NCBI GenBank assembly: GCA_946894095.1
Contig: OX335641.1
Coordinates: 4,978,501 to 5,042,500 of the forward strand
DNA from: Incurvaria masculella
Taxonomy: Eukaryota > Arthropoda > Insecta > Lepidoptera > Incurvariidae
Reading direction: 5' to 3'
DNA: 64,000 bases
Positions within the stretch are counted from its first letter, which is position 1, and each line of letters starts with the position of its first letter. A program made the translations under genes and the position numbers. A model generated the notes under the pieces. The model did not search any database. It saw nothing but the letters and a program-made list of their open reading frames with translations, and was not told where the DNA came from. Shown here one piece after another: positions 11,236-24,279 of this stretch.

Positions 11236-14200
11236 AATAGGTAGTGAAATAAAAATGGTAAAAATTGAGAACGACAGCGGAATGAAAACTCCTTTGCCGA
11301 TTCTAACAACCGCTCTACCTTATCTGCCACTGGATGTTTATTATCACATCTGTCATGATGTTGTCAAGCTGGCCCAAATTGATATTTTAGAGCTAGTATT
11401 ATTACTTTTATGTTCGTAACATTGAATTAGTTTTTTTTCTGAAAGCATTCATAAACGCTCTTTATCAATACGACTCGATAGATGACGGGCCGTATGGATT
11501 TAGACTTTATAAACCTCTTGTGAAGCGAAACTTCTGTATCTCTTAAATTTCAAATTACATGAAGTAAAAATTCTTAGGTTTCTACTCCGGTTCAGCGAAG
11601 AAATAAATGTGTGATGTGATTTTTAATGTATTTTTTTCTAGAATTTAATATAATGCAATTGCATATGCAGCTATGTAATTTTATATACATTTAAGTTCGT
11701 TTTCTCATATGCAGGTTGTTACTACATAATATTTGGGAAAAGATTATTGGGATTGACATAAAACTGTATATCCTCTAATTAAAAAGTTAAACTTTCCATA
11801 CAAAGTAATTCGTTAATTTAGTTTAAAAATAATCTAATGTTACGTAAGAACATTGGATGCAATTGAACATAGATGGAAAAACACGAGGATTACCACCAAG
11901 AAATTTACATCGTTGTAACATCCTCAATATATTGGGAAGGGTACTCGTAATTTAATTCCGCACCTGTACCTGGTGAAGGTGCTGATTTCTGAGTTTTTCG
12001 AAGATATTTAATAATTCATCATTCACATCATAAAGAAGAATATAATAATATGCACACACGAAAAGCCGCGTCTGATTTTCTTTTGATATCTTGCAACAAG
12101 AGTCAAATTTCATGTAGCAGGGCAAAACACGTGCAAATATACCTAAGCATGGTATGTGTATAATCCCCCCCCTCTATGATTGATATAAGATACCATAGAG
12201 TTACGGCTACAAGATTGATGTACAGTTAACAACGTGTTTGATTCAGTCAAGCGTGATTGTTTTTCTTGATGGCTATGGAGGATCTGAAATGGTTTGGCTC
12301 CTAAAGACTATTTTATAAAATAATTCTTTTTTCCAAAATGGAATCAACAAATTTGAAAAGATAATCGATAATTTCTACAGTGAATAAATTAAATTTTACA
12401 TTTACTTCTCATATTTAAAATTAAAATATGAATGATAAACTCAGAGCTAGTTACAAGTTCGGTTGCTCTACATCGTACGGTTTTGATTCGAGAAATGTTG
12501 ACGGTTAAGGTTTTTTTAAAGAATTAACCTAATTATTTTAACAAGCTGATAATAGCAGTATACGCGTTGCTAAATAAACATATACTCTACATTGTTAAAT
12601 ATTGAGCATTTAATTTACCTTACCAGTAAAGATTTTATCACTAAGCGATAAAAATAAATCTGTCTTTCGCGTATGTACTTAAATCTCCCAAATTATAAGC
12701 ATTTCATACCTGTTTAGGTGCACAGAATAATTTTCTAAGACCCCTTTTGTAGTTACATGAAAGCAAACGCGTCACCGTGGCGCAGACTGATGCTACGGTA
12801 GATAACTCTGCGTGGTCACGCGCCGAAGTGCCCCGTGTAAGAATTATGTACGAAAACTAGCCGTCGATCTCACGTCCAACGCCGCTGTTCCTTAATGTTT
12901 TGAACCAGACTTTCGAAGCGTAAATTGAAATGTCATGGTACACAAGTTATCAGAGTGACTCGTAGTACAGGGGTGCGAGGACTCGCCTCTAATGCCAGAG
13001 GTCCATGGGCAGTAGTTGCAGCTTAGAGGTAAATACTATGGATTCGGCAAAATACACAGTATGACTACCTAGGCCCAAAGATAGCTTACGTCAAAACGGT
13101 GTGTAACATCAACCGGATTGTTCAGTACTTTTCACAGTCTGACAGACTGTTGAAACATGTTTTTTTAAAGAGAGCGAAGCAGTTCTTTAAGCCATAAATT
13201 CATAAATCTCCCTAAAGAAGCTACAGAATAGGGCCGTCTTCAATCACGCCTTCGCAATCTGTACGAGTGATTTGTGACGGCTACGTCCGACGCTAACTTT
13301 TCAGAAATTGGGCGCATTCGTGACCGATCTCGCCGTCAGCATCATGCCGTTTTGGCCACCTAGGCGTAAGTATAAGTATTTTATTATCAGTCATTAGAGT
13401 AACGAAAAAAAAATATACAAATCTAGAAAATCTACTGTTTGACTACAATATATTTTAATCGGCTCGTATCTCAGGGCGCATGGTTGCTGCTCACACCAGA
13501 ATACATGGATCCGAAAAAGAGTAATTAATACAAAACAGATCGATAGTTCTTTTTATTTTGATTTTGAAGAGCACGTCCATTAACTGTAGTTTTGAAAGTA
13601 AATCAATAAATAGGTTTTTGAAAGTCTGTCAAATAGAATAGAAAAGGTATTGGTTTCGTATCTTATTCTTATTTCTTGCGTTGAATAAATGAATCAAAAT
13701 TTGTTCAGTTTTTACCTGTCTACTTTTCTTGTTAATTTTGTCTTTTTTTTATGTAATGATACGGCTTAAGAGAACCTTTTTTATTTCGTATTGGCGTCCG
13801 GCGAAGGAAGCCTTTGTGCCTTGACAATTGTTTTGCCAAGCACGATTCAACCCCTCTTGTGTGTTAATTTGGAAAGGAGATTCACTATTTTTCATTTGAG
13901 GCACGCACGAAGAGGCGCGGTCGCGGCGAGGCTTGAAACTGGCAACTTAAATTTTCTTGTGGTCAGTACAGTCGACCACAGATTAAAAGATACACTTCCG
14001 GTTGAGCTAGACAAAGAATCAGTTTATTACAAAAAAATTGTATTCGCCCGGGTTTTTTACGTCTTCCTTTTTATCTATGGTTTAAACTTAACTCTAGCAA
14101 AGCTAAAGGGGAAATAGTTTTTTTCATATTTTCACTAACACTTCACTTTAGACCTGAAATGCGTCCTTTGCAATTTGAACGACTGTACATACTTATTCGG

Positions 14201-14888
14201 ACGACGAAAATGAGCTATAATAATAGTACTTCGCTCTTTTTAAGGAATGCAGTATAATCCGCCATAAAGCTAGGATTTATTAACGAAATTTAATTTAAAA
14301 AATAACGAATTCGTATACTGCCTGACTGGTTTTTCTCCCTTTTCAACTGCGAATTTGGACCAACTATTTTTTTAAATTATTGATTGCTGATCTAGTATAT
14401 TTCAGTAATATTCAGTACATTTCCAGTAATATTGCCACAAATTGATTTCCTATTCTAATCACTCTTTTAACATCGTATCATATTGCTACGTGGGTAAGCT
14501 GACTTCCTATTATTGGGAAAGAGATAAACCACCTCTTTTGGGGGTGTAATAACAATCATTATAAAAATGTTTTCGCGTGTAATATGAACCAGTGCTTGCA
14601 TTTATGAAACGGAGGGGGAAACGATGCTATAGGATTTAGATATTTACTTTTTATAGCGTATCTCACTCACATTTTACTGATGGTTTACTTTTATTATAAT
14701 CGTTATTGGTTTTTCATCGCTGAGATTTTTTGAGAATTGTAAACACTGCTTATGTTAATGAAAATGTTACATTATTATTACTATTATTATTTATTGATCA
14801 TAAATAAGCCTTGCGGGCTGTGCACATGTTATAATACGTTAAAATAAAATCATTACATCAAATTAAGCAGATTGTTACAAATTATTAC
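11236..14888. other. Non-coding stretch
   Basis: Long AT-rich region without a gene I can support. GC-richer patches at 12770-13030 and 13220-13370 carry no open frame of note. The plus frame 13791-14117 (108 codons, no ATG start) has no recognisable domain. 14770-14830 has ATT-rich microsatellite typical of LINE 3' ends and abuts the truncated element that follows. Confidence 0.45.
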
Positions 14889-15340
14889 AGGCTCCGTGAT
14901 GATGAAAATGCAACATGTCTACAAAAAAGACAATTTACATAGTGTATGATTTGGTAAGATTTACGAAAATTTTAATTTCAAAACGACTATGGCTAAAAGT
15001 AAACCACGACCGCTGTAGTCAAAAATCTAACAAAAACCAAATAGATTATAAATCTTGATTAAATAAGCTATGTCTGATGACTAATCTTTTTAAGATATTC
15101 TTACTTTATCATTGCGTAATCCACCTCCAAAGTTATTGTATAAAACGCGCGAAAAATTCGAACTTTCGGACCTTATAACTTAGAAACCAAACACAATTTT
15201 ACAATGCCAATGATCATCAGACATCAAGGTCGAACAAATAAAGCTATTTTGAGCAAAATTTTGGATCTCTGACAAGAAATATGGGCGTGATCCTCTTTCC
15301 CCTTTTGTATGGGGAGATGAGCGGGATGGGGCCACCTTAA
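14889..15340. mobile_element. TTAA-flanked MITE, family M, 5'-truncated copy
   Basis: Same sequence as the full copies at 36701-37250 and 62083-62632 from the CAGGCTCCGTGATGA block to the right end GGGGCCACC followed by TTAA. The left terminus is missing, replaced by unrelated AT-rich DNA. The open frame on its minus strand is a by-product. Confidence 0.85.
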
Positions 15341-17510
15341 GGATTCTTTCAACCATTGCAAAACAATATCGGAAATCCAGGTTAGTTAGACAAAAAGTCA
15401 AATAAAATTGTATTATTTATTTATTTATTTAGAAATATTACGTAATGAAATTGTACAGAATTTCAGTGGGTTCTGAAAACAATTAAAGGTTGCTGTAACA
15501 ATGATTGAATATGGTGCAGTACATCAGCCGCAGTTTTCGTATCTAAAACAAACACTTGGTTTTATTATGTTTGATCTACGCTATCATGAATAGCCAATAT
15601 TTTTTTTTTTATATCTCTTGGTTGCATTAGTTTCAATAACGACTCTCATTCAAGTTAAATGTGCACATTAGCTTATTAGGGCGGACGGGGAGGCTTATCC
15701 GCTAAAGTTAGCAGGGTGCGCGGTGTTGCATTGCGGCCGAGCATGACTAATCTAAGTTGCCTCCGACTCCCAGCAGACTCAAGGGAGACGGATACATTCC
15801 TGCCTACCTAGTTGCAATAAAGCCAATATTTTAAGAACCTACTTCAAAGATATTACCATCATTATAAGTACATGCAATATACTTCATTTATGCATGGTGT
15901 ACAGCTACCAGTAGCACATGTGCCGTGTGATGCTTAGGTAATATAATATAAAATATCCACTAGTTTTAGTTAGAGTTTCTTTATTTCCTCCATTAGATGT
16001 ATATTACACACTCGGATTCGTCATTTTTTTTTCCTGTCGGTTCGATTACTTCTGGCGAAGAAGAGCCGACAAGAAACTTCGTCAGGTTGGTCATTGTATT
16101 ATCATTTTTTCCATTGATACTTACAAACTAGTTTATAGTGATTGATTGATTACTACTGCATACAGAGAACATTATATATATTGGTGAGGAGCAAACTCTT
16201 GACTACGATAATGACATCTTATTCTAAATTAATAGGAATTATGATCTAAATTATTCAGGTGTAAAAAGCATCGTTCGTCCATCGCCATAACCATCGCCAG
16301 TTCTTCAACAGTATCTCGATGGCGACAAAATCTAAAAAGATGAAAAAATGATAATGCTTTAATGGAGTTTTAGTTTGAATCGATAAGAATAGACGGCATC
16401 CACATTCCGATCGAAGTGTTGGCAATTCTATTATAATAGCTGCGGTATCCGACTTCACTCTAGACAATACCGAAAATATGTATCAAAATAATGTCACTAT
16501 CTGGCTCATCTATATTCTAAATGCGAAAAATCTTGTGAAAGAAGGACAAACTAACCGAGGTTTGTTTTTAAACAAATATGGTGAGCTATAGCAATTAATC
16601 ATAACAATTTCAACCACATATATTTTAACTTTTTAGATTATGGGCTATCTAAACGTAGCTAAAGATTTAGCGAGCGTTTCTAATCACCGTAACGTTAGTA
16701 ATACCCCGTGATGTCAAGAGAGATCTTGAGGACAATATGAAATTAAATTCCTATCGTTACAATGGTTACTTTGGACTTAAATCATTGTTGCGAAAGCATT
16801 CAATCGGAAGGGATATTTATTTCTCCTAATACAACGATTACATCTTTTGGTTACACTAAGCCCGCTGATACCCTCAGAAAATGCGTCGAATTCTATAAAT
16901 AAAATCGAACGTGCCATGAATGGAACAGAAAAGAATTGTTCCCACGCGGAGATACTTGCATTATGTTCGATTCGAGCCGGATCTTTTGAAAGGAACAACT
17001 GAGATGAGTTTAATCCCTGAAGCTCCTGAGTAATTGAAACGTTTACTCGAGGAGAATCACATATGTTTTGTGTTTAAATTAACCAGTTATAGTTGCGACG
17101 TTCCGTGACACAAACACCCTGAATATTTTTAATAGCTGCTCGATATTCTTTCCGTCGAGAAAACCAAGGCAGAAAACCGTCATAAAATCGGTTTTCTCAA
17201 CTGAAATGTTCATGATTCCTGAGCTCGCAATTCCAAAAATAGGCTAACAGATCTCAAATAGTACATGCATATAGGTAGAAAATACAGCTCATATTATAAA
17301 TGCTTCATATTCTAAAGAACGCAACTAAGATTTTTATTAAGCTGTTTACAAAATTGTAGGAGGCTGTTATGTAGGTTGTGGAAAAATAGGAGCCATCAAA
17401 TGGAGCCGATTTCTGAAAGTGGCAAAAGCAATAAGGTTGTCCAGTTGAAAAAATATGGTCTTTAGTCGTGCTTCCGACCGCCGCGGCAAAGAATTTTTAG
17501 GGCTTTTTTC
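15341..17510. other. Non-coding stretch with LINE-tail fragment
   Basis: No gene recognised. 15995-16085 (ACACTCGGATTCGTCATTTT, then GGCGAAGAAGAGCCGACAAG and AAACTTCGTC) resembles 60440-60530 and looks like an old LINE 3' region. The rest is unassigned. Confidence 0.45.
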
Positions 17511-17884
17511 ACCTACTGCTGATTAGCTTAATCGCCACATATCATAAATCAGCTGATTTATTTTACACACTTAAAGGGCCTTTATTACTAAAGTGCTGAT
17601 TAACTTAAACTGTTATTGATTGCAAGCAGCTAAGAAACGCCATTAATAAGTGGCGATTAAGCTAATCGGCAGAAGGTCTTCCACTAAGTACTGATTAGCT
17701 TAATCCTCACATTAACGGGCCTTTCTTACAATCACGCAATCGATACCAGCACAAGATAATCTGCAATAATGATAATCACTTATTACCAAAGTTCTGATTA
17801 TCTTGTACTGCTTGATTGCTAGCTACTAGAAAGGCCCTTTAAGTGTTGATTACAATAAATCAGCACTTGGTGAAAACTAGGCTA
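17511..17884. repeat. Foldback MITE family F, two copies fused
   Basis: Carries CTGATTAGCTTAATC twice, TTAAAGGGCCTTTATTACTA, CTGATTATCTTGTACTG, and the right terminus CAGCACTTGGTGAAAACTAG. The first half (to about 17680) and second half (from about 17690) are related units in head-to-head order. Confidence 0.7.
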
Positions 17885-18189
17885 AGACGATTTAGTCAGG
17901 CTAGACACAGCATAGGGTGCCTACCCTGACTACTGCATCTTTCAATTTGTTCTTACCATTACATATTGACGTTTCAATATTTTGCTTGAAGGCGCATTTT
18001 TATTGCATATCCATCAAAATAAATTCCTGGCCATTGCTATCAGTAAGCTGACGGTTCAGAAATGGTTTTCTTATTCTTACAGTAATGCGTGATCAATCGA
18101 ATCTCAATCATTTTTATCATTACTGTGTATCTTAATATGTTTTAAAAACCAATGTATTCATGGAACATCCTAAAATAGTAACATACAGT

Positions 18190-18311
18190 CGTATTCAGAG
18201 AGAACCTGTCAAAACTTCGTACGAGATTAGCACTGGACTAACCATACAAAAACCGGTTCAGTCCGACCTTAAAACGTGTACTAAAGTTAGTCCGCCCATT
18301 TTGAATAAGGC
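18190..18311. repeat. Mini-MITE family D
   Basis: About 120 bases between GTATTCAGAG and TTTGAATAAGGC. The interior has GATTAGCACTGGACTAACC, ATACAAAAACCGGTTCAGTC and TAAAGTTAGTCCGCCC. Copies at 23115, 50848 and 61260 share the same order, so boundaries are well set. Confidence 0.8.
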
Positions 18312-18649
18312 TTTATGCAGTTAAATTTTAAGTAAATTAAACTAACACCAAAAAATACTTTACCTTCACACTCGTCGTTCAAACAAACTGGGGTGCTAGC
18401 AGTAATTTTCTTTTTATTATGTGCATACATTAAATTGAAGAGGCCTTTGTTTTAGGCCATAAGGGAGTTTAACCGCTATGCGCCCTTCTGACAAGAAAGT
18501 GCGGTATCAACTTTATTATATCTTTGACGCTCGTGTACGCTTTGTTCTCACTACGGCGCGATGTTGCTTGTTATTATCCTAAGTTATAATATTTTTCGAT
18601 TCGTTACGAAATTGTGTGTCCTATAGTAATTACTTCGACTTTTTCACTT

Positions 18650-19262
18650 TTGGACTGATGTCGGGTTGAATTGTTTGCTAGATAAAAGTCCAAACGGTTG
18701 GTCCACGACAATGCCAATATTTCGTGATTATTTCATACCAAAGCGTATATGAAATCCTACATCATAAAATTTTGTTAAAGATTTTTTTAAATAATAAATG
18801 TTTAATAAAAGAATATGCCGCCAAGACCTTCCTGCCAATAGCACTGCTTGTATTGACCATCTTTCCTTTAATGCGGTTACACATACCAACCCAGGCGGAG
18901 CCCTACCAACTAGTAAGCAAGGAAGAGGGCCTAAAGTTTCACGTGAATTCCGAACCACAGCCTGCCCCAACATAGATAACGGTCACCCATCAGAAACTCG
19001 ACACCGCACAAAGATACTATACGTAGATATAAATCGATTGAGTGATTCGCAAGTTATAAGCATTTTACCCCATTGGTAATTTTTCTTGTAATTGAGCTTC
19101 AATTTTGTCTGCTTCAAAACATTGAAAAAGAAAGTTAGCCTATATCCTTCCCGAGAATAAATTTTTCTTGCCAAATTTCGTTAAGATCCGTTCAGTGTTT
19201 TCGTTGTAAAAGGGTAACAAACAAAAAAACAGAGCTACTTTCGCATTTATAATATTTTTGTG
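18650..19262. repeat. Composite lepidopteran repeat, copy 1
   Basis: Aligns end to end with 19628-20200: TTGCTAGATAAAAGTCC start, TTGGTCCACGACA, ATATGCCGCCAAGACC, CGAACCACAGCCTGCCCC, AACGGTCACCCATC, and TATACGTAGAT. It ends ACTTTCGCATTTATAATATT, the usual end of a very common lepidopteran repeat. Part of the middle (18885-19020) matches the antisense of SINE family S, so the repeat contains or captured SINE sequence. Confidence 0.65.
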
Positions 19263-19627
19263 GATTACTAATCTAACTCTGGTTTTATAAAGACTTCAAT
19301 TTAAAGTTAAATAAATCTTTTGATATCGTTATGTATGTATTTTTTTTTCAGGGTCCTACAACACTTTGATGTCTGTTTAATAATTCTTATGTTTTATTAG
19401 TCTTACTTTATGGATATTTCTGAGAGAATTGCTTCTATTTTTAAATCACCAATAATTTTTACAATAATAATATGAAAACATAAAAAACAATGTTTTCCGT
19501 ATTATTATTAGCTTGCATTTCCTATTTTAAATGTACTTATACGTTCTTAATGCACTTGGTATAATATGATCTTAATAAAATTGATTTATTATTTTATTAA
19601 TACTTAGTAAACATCTAGTTTATTAAG

Positions 19628-20622
19628 TACTAGCTGCGGTAGCCGGCTCCGCTCGGGTCAATGTCGTGTTGGATTGATTTCGGTCTGAATTATTTTCTGG
19701 ATAAAAAGTAACCCACCAAAAGGCTGGTCCAGGACTATGTATCCATCTACCAAATTTAATAAAAATCGTTTGAACCGATATGGCATGATTTAATGATAAA
19801 CATCGACATATTCCCATTTAGAGCTTCGTAAACATTTGGGAGCGAATTTTAAAAGCATGTGCCGCCAGACCCTTACAGCACTGGCACTGATGCATAGAAA
19901 TTGATATTAAACCAACAAAGGCGAGATTAGGCGGTGGTAGGGGGCACCTTCCTTACCTTTACAAAGTTATATGAGGAATACAAACCACAGCCACCTTCAA
20001 CATCGAAAACGGTAACCCATCCGGAATCTGACTGCGCCCAGAGTTGCTATACGTTGATAAAAAAAGCAAATAAATCGGGCGAGTGGTTTGAAGTTATCGC
20101 TCTACGTTATATCGTGGAACTTTCTGCAGGCCTTTTTAACACCTACAATTTTAAGTACATAGTTTTCATTTTTCTCTTAAGGTTTGTATTAAATATTTAA
20201 AAATTACGTATACGCAATCCTTACTCGTTGATCGCTCCTTATATTAATAAAAACCGTATCAAAAAGTCCGTTGCGTGGCTTAGAAAAAGTAAACAAAGAA
20301 ATAAAGGCAGATAATGATTACCCCCCCCAAGCCACCCCCTCGGGGCATTTCGGTTTGTCTTAACGTAAGCGGAACTGAATTATATATAGCCTATCCTGTG
20401 TCCCGTGTATTTACATATACGTGTAGTAAGTTTCATCGAATTCGGATAATCGGTTTAAGAGTTATGGAGGAACATACATACATACATGCATACAGAACTG
20501 ATTTCTAAAAATCATCAATTTAGTCGTAGTATCATACATAAAGTCTACAAACGAAGTATCTTAGAAAACAAAGCAACTTACTCCATGAACACACCTTACA
20601 GATTTATTATTAGTATAGATTA
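19628..20622. repeat. Composite lepidopteran repeat, copy 2
   Basis: Starts ACTAGCTGCGGTAGCCGGCT, CCGCTCGGGT (the classic opening of this repeat type) and ends TTATTATTAGTATAGATT. The middle 19905-20055 matches SINE S in antisense and the same segment of copy 1. It includes the poly-C/purine patch near 20317-20345. Function none; open frames inside are chance. Confidence 0.65.
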
Positions 20623-21945
20623 AGAAACAATAACGAGTGCTGTCGTGGGACACTCGGCGGGAACGAAGTTTCTTCTGCTATATATTTACTAGCGACCTGC
20701 CCCATCTTCGCACGAGCTTTTCCACGCAATTTTAAAACTAATTTACGCAAGAGAATAACAAAATACGTTCTGCCATCCCATAGTAGTGCACGAAGCGAAG
20801 TGCCGAAGCATGAGATGACAGATCACATTTGAGTATACTTTGACGGGATTGAAAAAAATTGTTCCGTGCTCGCCCTGCGATTTCAAATGTTTATTATATA
20901 CATACGTATGTAAAAAAAAATTGTTTTTAATGAATTTAATTTTGATAGGAAAATGTATGGAGTTTTCTAATTTCTTTCAAACAAATCTTATAATTGCTAT
21001 ACTTAAAACAAATCAATCAATATTTTAGAATATACTTCATAGGTTTTTTAAACCAACACTACTTTACAACAGTACTTTTTAACACATTGTTTCATATTTT
21101 ATTATTAAAATAGATGAAAGTCCAAATTTCAAAATCGTGACAGAAATCAGGCGAAGAACACCCAATTTGTAGAATGACCGACGCATAGGACACAATTAAC
21201 AATATTTTTTTCCTACATGCCAAAATATAAATAGAATCAGTTTTACATTTAAAAAAAATATTTTCTCTTTATTTTAACAAAAACAAATGCAAAATCAAAT
21301 AACGTGCGTAAGTACATAAATTTTTTTTTTTTTTTAGGAACAGTAGTGAATCTTATTAAAAACTATATCAAAAACAAGAATTAAATACGTACTAGCTAAA
21401 ATGAAAACCGTCCAGGAGCAGTCGAGACGGGATTGCAGCAGTGCCGGGGGCCCCCGACAACCCTGGTGCCCATCAGACGAGATTAATAAAATAAAATAAA
21501 AGCTTCTAGTTCCACAAGTCACCTTATCAATTCAACGTAAGCTGACTGACAGTTTAGGCCGATTGCAGAAAAGACTGGAGAAAAATGCATCACGGAGAAG
21601 ATTGTATTTTCCAGAATGTCGCAATAGCTGCAGTTTCAATATGCACCATGCTCCTCTAACTTAGAATATATTATTGCATTTAGTTTTGACAAAATGTTTG
21701 AAATAACATTTATTTTTAAATATAAGCAGCTTTAATGAATCCGAATTGTGAATCCAACAATCAATAACCTGAATTATAAAAAATAAATGTTTACTACGTA
21801 AGTACTAAGAAAGTACTTCGCTTATTCAACGAATATGATCGACCACAAAACAAGGATACATAAATTATAGAAAGAGAGCTGTAAAACTTGCTTTTAAAGG
21901 TATAGTATGCCACACAGTCGACACATCGCCACCGTGCGCGAATGT
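20623..21945. other. Non-coding stretch
   Basis: No gene recognised. Near 20689 another copy of the ACTAGCGACCTGCCCC-type repeat starts and fades. A GC-rich patch at 21415-21485 (GTGCCGGGGGCCCCCGAC) precedes an AT-rich AATAAAATAAAATAAAAG tract and may be an old LINE tail. Confidence 0.4.
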
Positions 21946-22282
21946 GCTCTTTTTTTTTATGTGACTGGACATGGATGGCTAATACCACACCTTCTGTCAT
22001 GGTATTAGCCCAACACACCACATGGGAACTAGGTGCCATGCCAGGACCTTCCTTATATTGCACGGCTACATTGAACTGGATGGAAAACAAGGACAATTTT
22101 CATTGCCGCTTCGACCATCGTTCATCCAATGCGATGGTACCAACCCGGGCGGGATAAACCCTACCACCTAGTAAGTAAGGAAGGGGACCTACAGTTTAAC
22201 GTGGAATCCGAACCACGGCCAGCCTCTCTCAACGGTCGAATGGTCACCCATCCAAGACCAGACCGGACCCAGCGTTGCGTTC
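21946..22282 (-). repeat. SINE family S, near-complete copy
   Basis: Reverse complement of nearly all of the 56618-57014 element. It runs from the A-tail side (ttttttttATGTGACTGGAC) to the 5S-like portion (CCAGACCGGACCCAGCGTTG). Open frames predicted on either strand here are shared with the 56.6-57.0 kb copy and belong to the repeat, not to genes. Confidence 0.88.
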
Positions 22283-22299
22283 GTCAAGTCAGTTCCCAA

Positions 22300-22450
22300 C
22301 TATACGAACCCTCGAATACGTCTGCGAGTAAGTTTGCATGTGGTTTGTACATTTAGGTGGGATTAGTAGTTTTTGAAAAATGGAGACGTGGGGTCCTATA
22401 GTAGGTACACTAGATGCCATATCTCATTCCTATTTATCTATGGTTATAGA
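22300..22450. repeat. Repeat shared with 6640-6850
   Basis: GAACCCTCGAATACGTCTGC and CTAGATGCCATATCTCATTC match the earlier locus in the same order and spacing. It abuts the end of the SINE at 22282. Confidence 0.55.
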
Positions 22451-23114
22451 GCAGGTGGCGGAATCGGTAGACGAACGAAATTTTATTGTACTTTCAGATT
22501 AATTAGATATCAACAATACGTATAATATACGTATATATATAATAGGGTACATTAAAAAAAACCATTAAATTACTTATCCACTCTCATCTCTTCTAGCTTA
22601 CTTTATAAATAGTTTTAAAACGGTATTATGGACCTAAACTTATTAATTTGTAAGAAAATCTGTAACCGCATAGCAACAAAATGTACTTACCTCTATAAGC
22701 GAATGTGATAACGTTCTTTGAGATGAATAAAGATTCTATAAACCGAAGTGCCTGCGAAATGCACCTACATGGCACCTAGCTCCCATGTCCCCACTCAATA
22801 ATGTATTGTGTGTTCTTACAGTATTCTCCCACTCAAAAAGATTAAAAATGGTTGCAGTTTTCCTGGAAAATGGGAAATGTGTCATAGAATGTGAGGTGTG
22901 TAGAAGAGAGATATAGCTAGGGTTGCCATCATACAATTTAAATCGCGACAGGACGACAGGAGGAGACCTAGGTTTGGGGAAAACTTTATACCATTATCTT
23001 AATCAATAAAAAATGATTTTATTTATTAAGGCATAACATTTTGCATTAAACGAGTATTCCTAGGCAAACCTTTAGAACATGTAGATATAGTAGATCTAAC
23101 AAAAACATTAACGA
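22451..23114. other. Non-coding stretch
   Basis: AT-rich; no gene recognised. A tiny SINE S scrap (ACATGGCACCTAGCTCCCAT) lies near 22769-22788. Confidence 0.4.
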
Positions 23115-23237
23115 CCGTATTCAGAGTGAGCCCGTCAAAACTTAGTACGGGATTAGCACTAGACTAACCATACAAAAACCCTGTTTAATCCGAGCATAAT
23201 CCACGTATCAAAGTTAATCCGCCCTCTTTGAATACGG
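23115..23237. repeat. Mini-MITE family D
   Basis: CCGTATTCAGAGTGAGCCCG to TTTGAATACGG. Terminal inverted repeats CCGTATTCAGAG and CTTTGAATACGG are clear here. The interior matches 18190-18311. Confidence 0.85.
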
Positions 23238-23375
23238 TTCTATACGATTGACAACGAATTTATAACTATTTGGTTTGTCCCGATATTGATAATATTAGTA
23301 GTTCCCAATTTTTGGAGAATTTCTTAAGATTCAGGAGGGACGCCATTTCCTTATGAAAACAGGTCATATACCACT

Positions 23376-23657
23376 TTTTAGGGTCCGTAACCAAAGGGTG
23401 CCAAACGAAGCTCTATAACTAAGCCTCTCCTGTCCGTCTGTCACAGGGCTGTATCTCATGGACCGTAATAGGTAGAAAACTGAAATTTTCACCGAGTATG
23501 TATTTATGTTGCCGCTATAACGACAAAGAGTAAAAATAAAAAATATATTTGAAAGGGGGCTACCAGACAAGAAACGTTATTTCTTTGGTTCAAATCTTGT
23601 ATTATGCTACGGAATCCTTCGTTTGCGAATGCGACTCGCACTTGGCCGTTTTTTTGA
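23376..23657 (+). repeat. Interspersed repeat, family P
   Basis: TTTTTAGGGTCCGTAACCAA at the left, CAGGGCTGTATCTCATGGAC in the middle, and TACGGAATCCTTCG, GCGACTCGCACTTGGCCGTT at the right. Same plan as the 59699-59969 copy. Confidence 0.8.
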
Positions 23658-24065
23658 AATCACATGACAACCCTAGATAAAGTGCACATGCGCCGAGCGG
23701 AGGTGAGAACTTCCGGTTTCCTTATCGTCACTATTCGTATTTTTTCGCAGAGAGCCGGCAAGGCACAACTTTGCTATGGGGCGCCAGAATATCTCGACCA
23801 CTCCGCACCGCCTCGATTTTGTTGCTCTGTACGGGCATCGGTCAGTCCCTGTGTCAATATTGTATGGACTCTATGTATGTCGTTCTTTTGTTGTGCCATT
23901 TCGTCGTTTGGGTCGTTTGACATGATGTGATATGGGATTTTGTTCCATATTGTTTTTCGGGCAATCACATTATCTCCGCCCTCAATGCGCTTGTCCTTTT
24001 TGTTGAATTCCTTACAATTACCATATAACGTGTCTGGCATTGTTATAGAAGTACATTAAATGTAA
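23658..24065. other. Unassigned stretch with opposing open frames
   Basis: Two overlapping frames of about 88 codons (plus 23664-23930, minus 23774-24040) are open. The minus one is hydrophilic, with no signal peptide or domain I recognise. No splice-site pair or polyadenylation signal clearly supports either. Confidence 0.3.
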
Positions 24066-24069
24066 TTCT

Positions 24070-24254
24070 ACTAGCTTTGGTACCCAGCTCCACTCGAGTC
24101 CATATCGATTTTTTTTTGTTATAAGTTGCCCATGTCCTCTCTCCAGCCTATAACATAAGTGTATGCAAATATCTACGTCAAACCGTTGTTCCATTGCTGT
24201 ATGAATGAAGGACAAACCAACAAACACACTTTCGCATTTAAAATATTAGTAGGG
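24070..24254 (+). repeat. Short lepidopteran repeat (ACTAGC... ATATTAGTA type)
   Basis: Starts TACTAGCTTTGGTACCCAGC with TCCACTCGAGTCC and ends CACACTTTCGCATTTAAAAT, ATTAGTAGGGA. Same end pattern as 19150-19262, 19628-20622 and 39590-39805. Confidence 0.6.
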
Positions 24255-24279
24255 AATGAACAGTTCGTTTTAATATACA

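Noticed and set aside
13791..14117. 108-codon plus frame
   Set aside because: No ATG at its start, no domain, no splice or polyadenylation signals that fit; composition shifts from GC-rich to AT-rich across it.
21794..22356. Several frames of 70-100 codons resembling frames at 56.6-57.2 kb
   Set aside because: The similarity at protein level is because both loci are copies of SINE S; a SINE encodes no protein.
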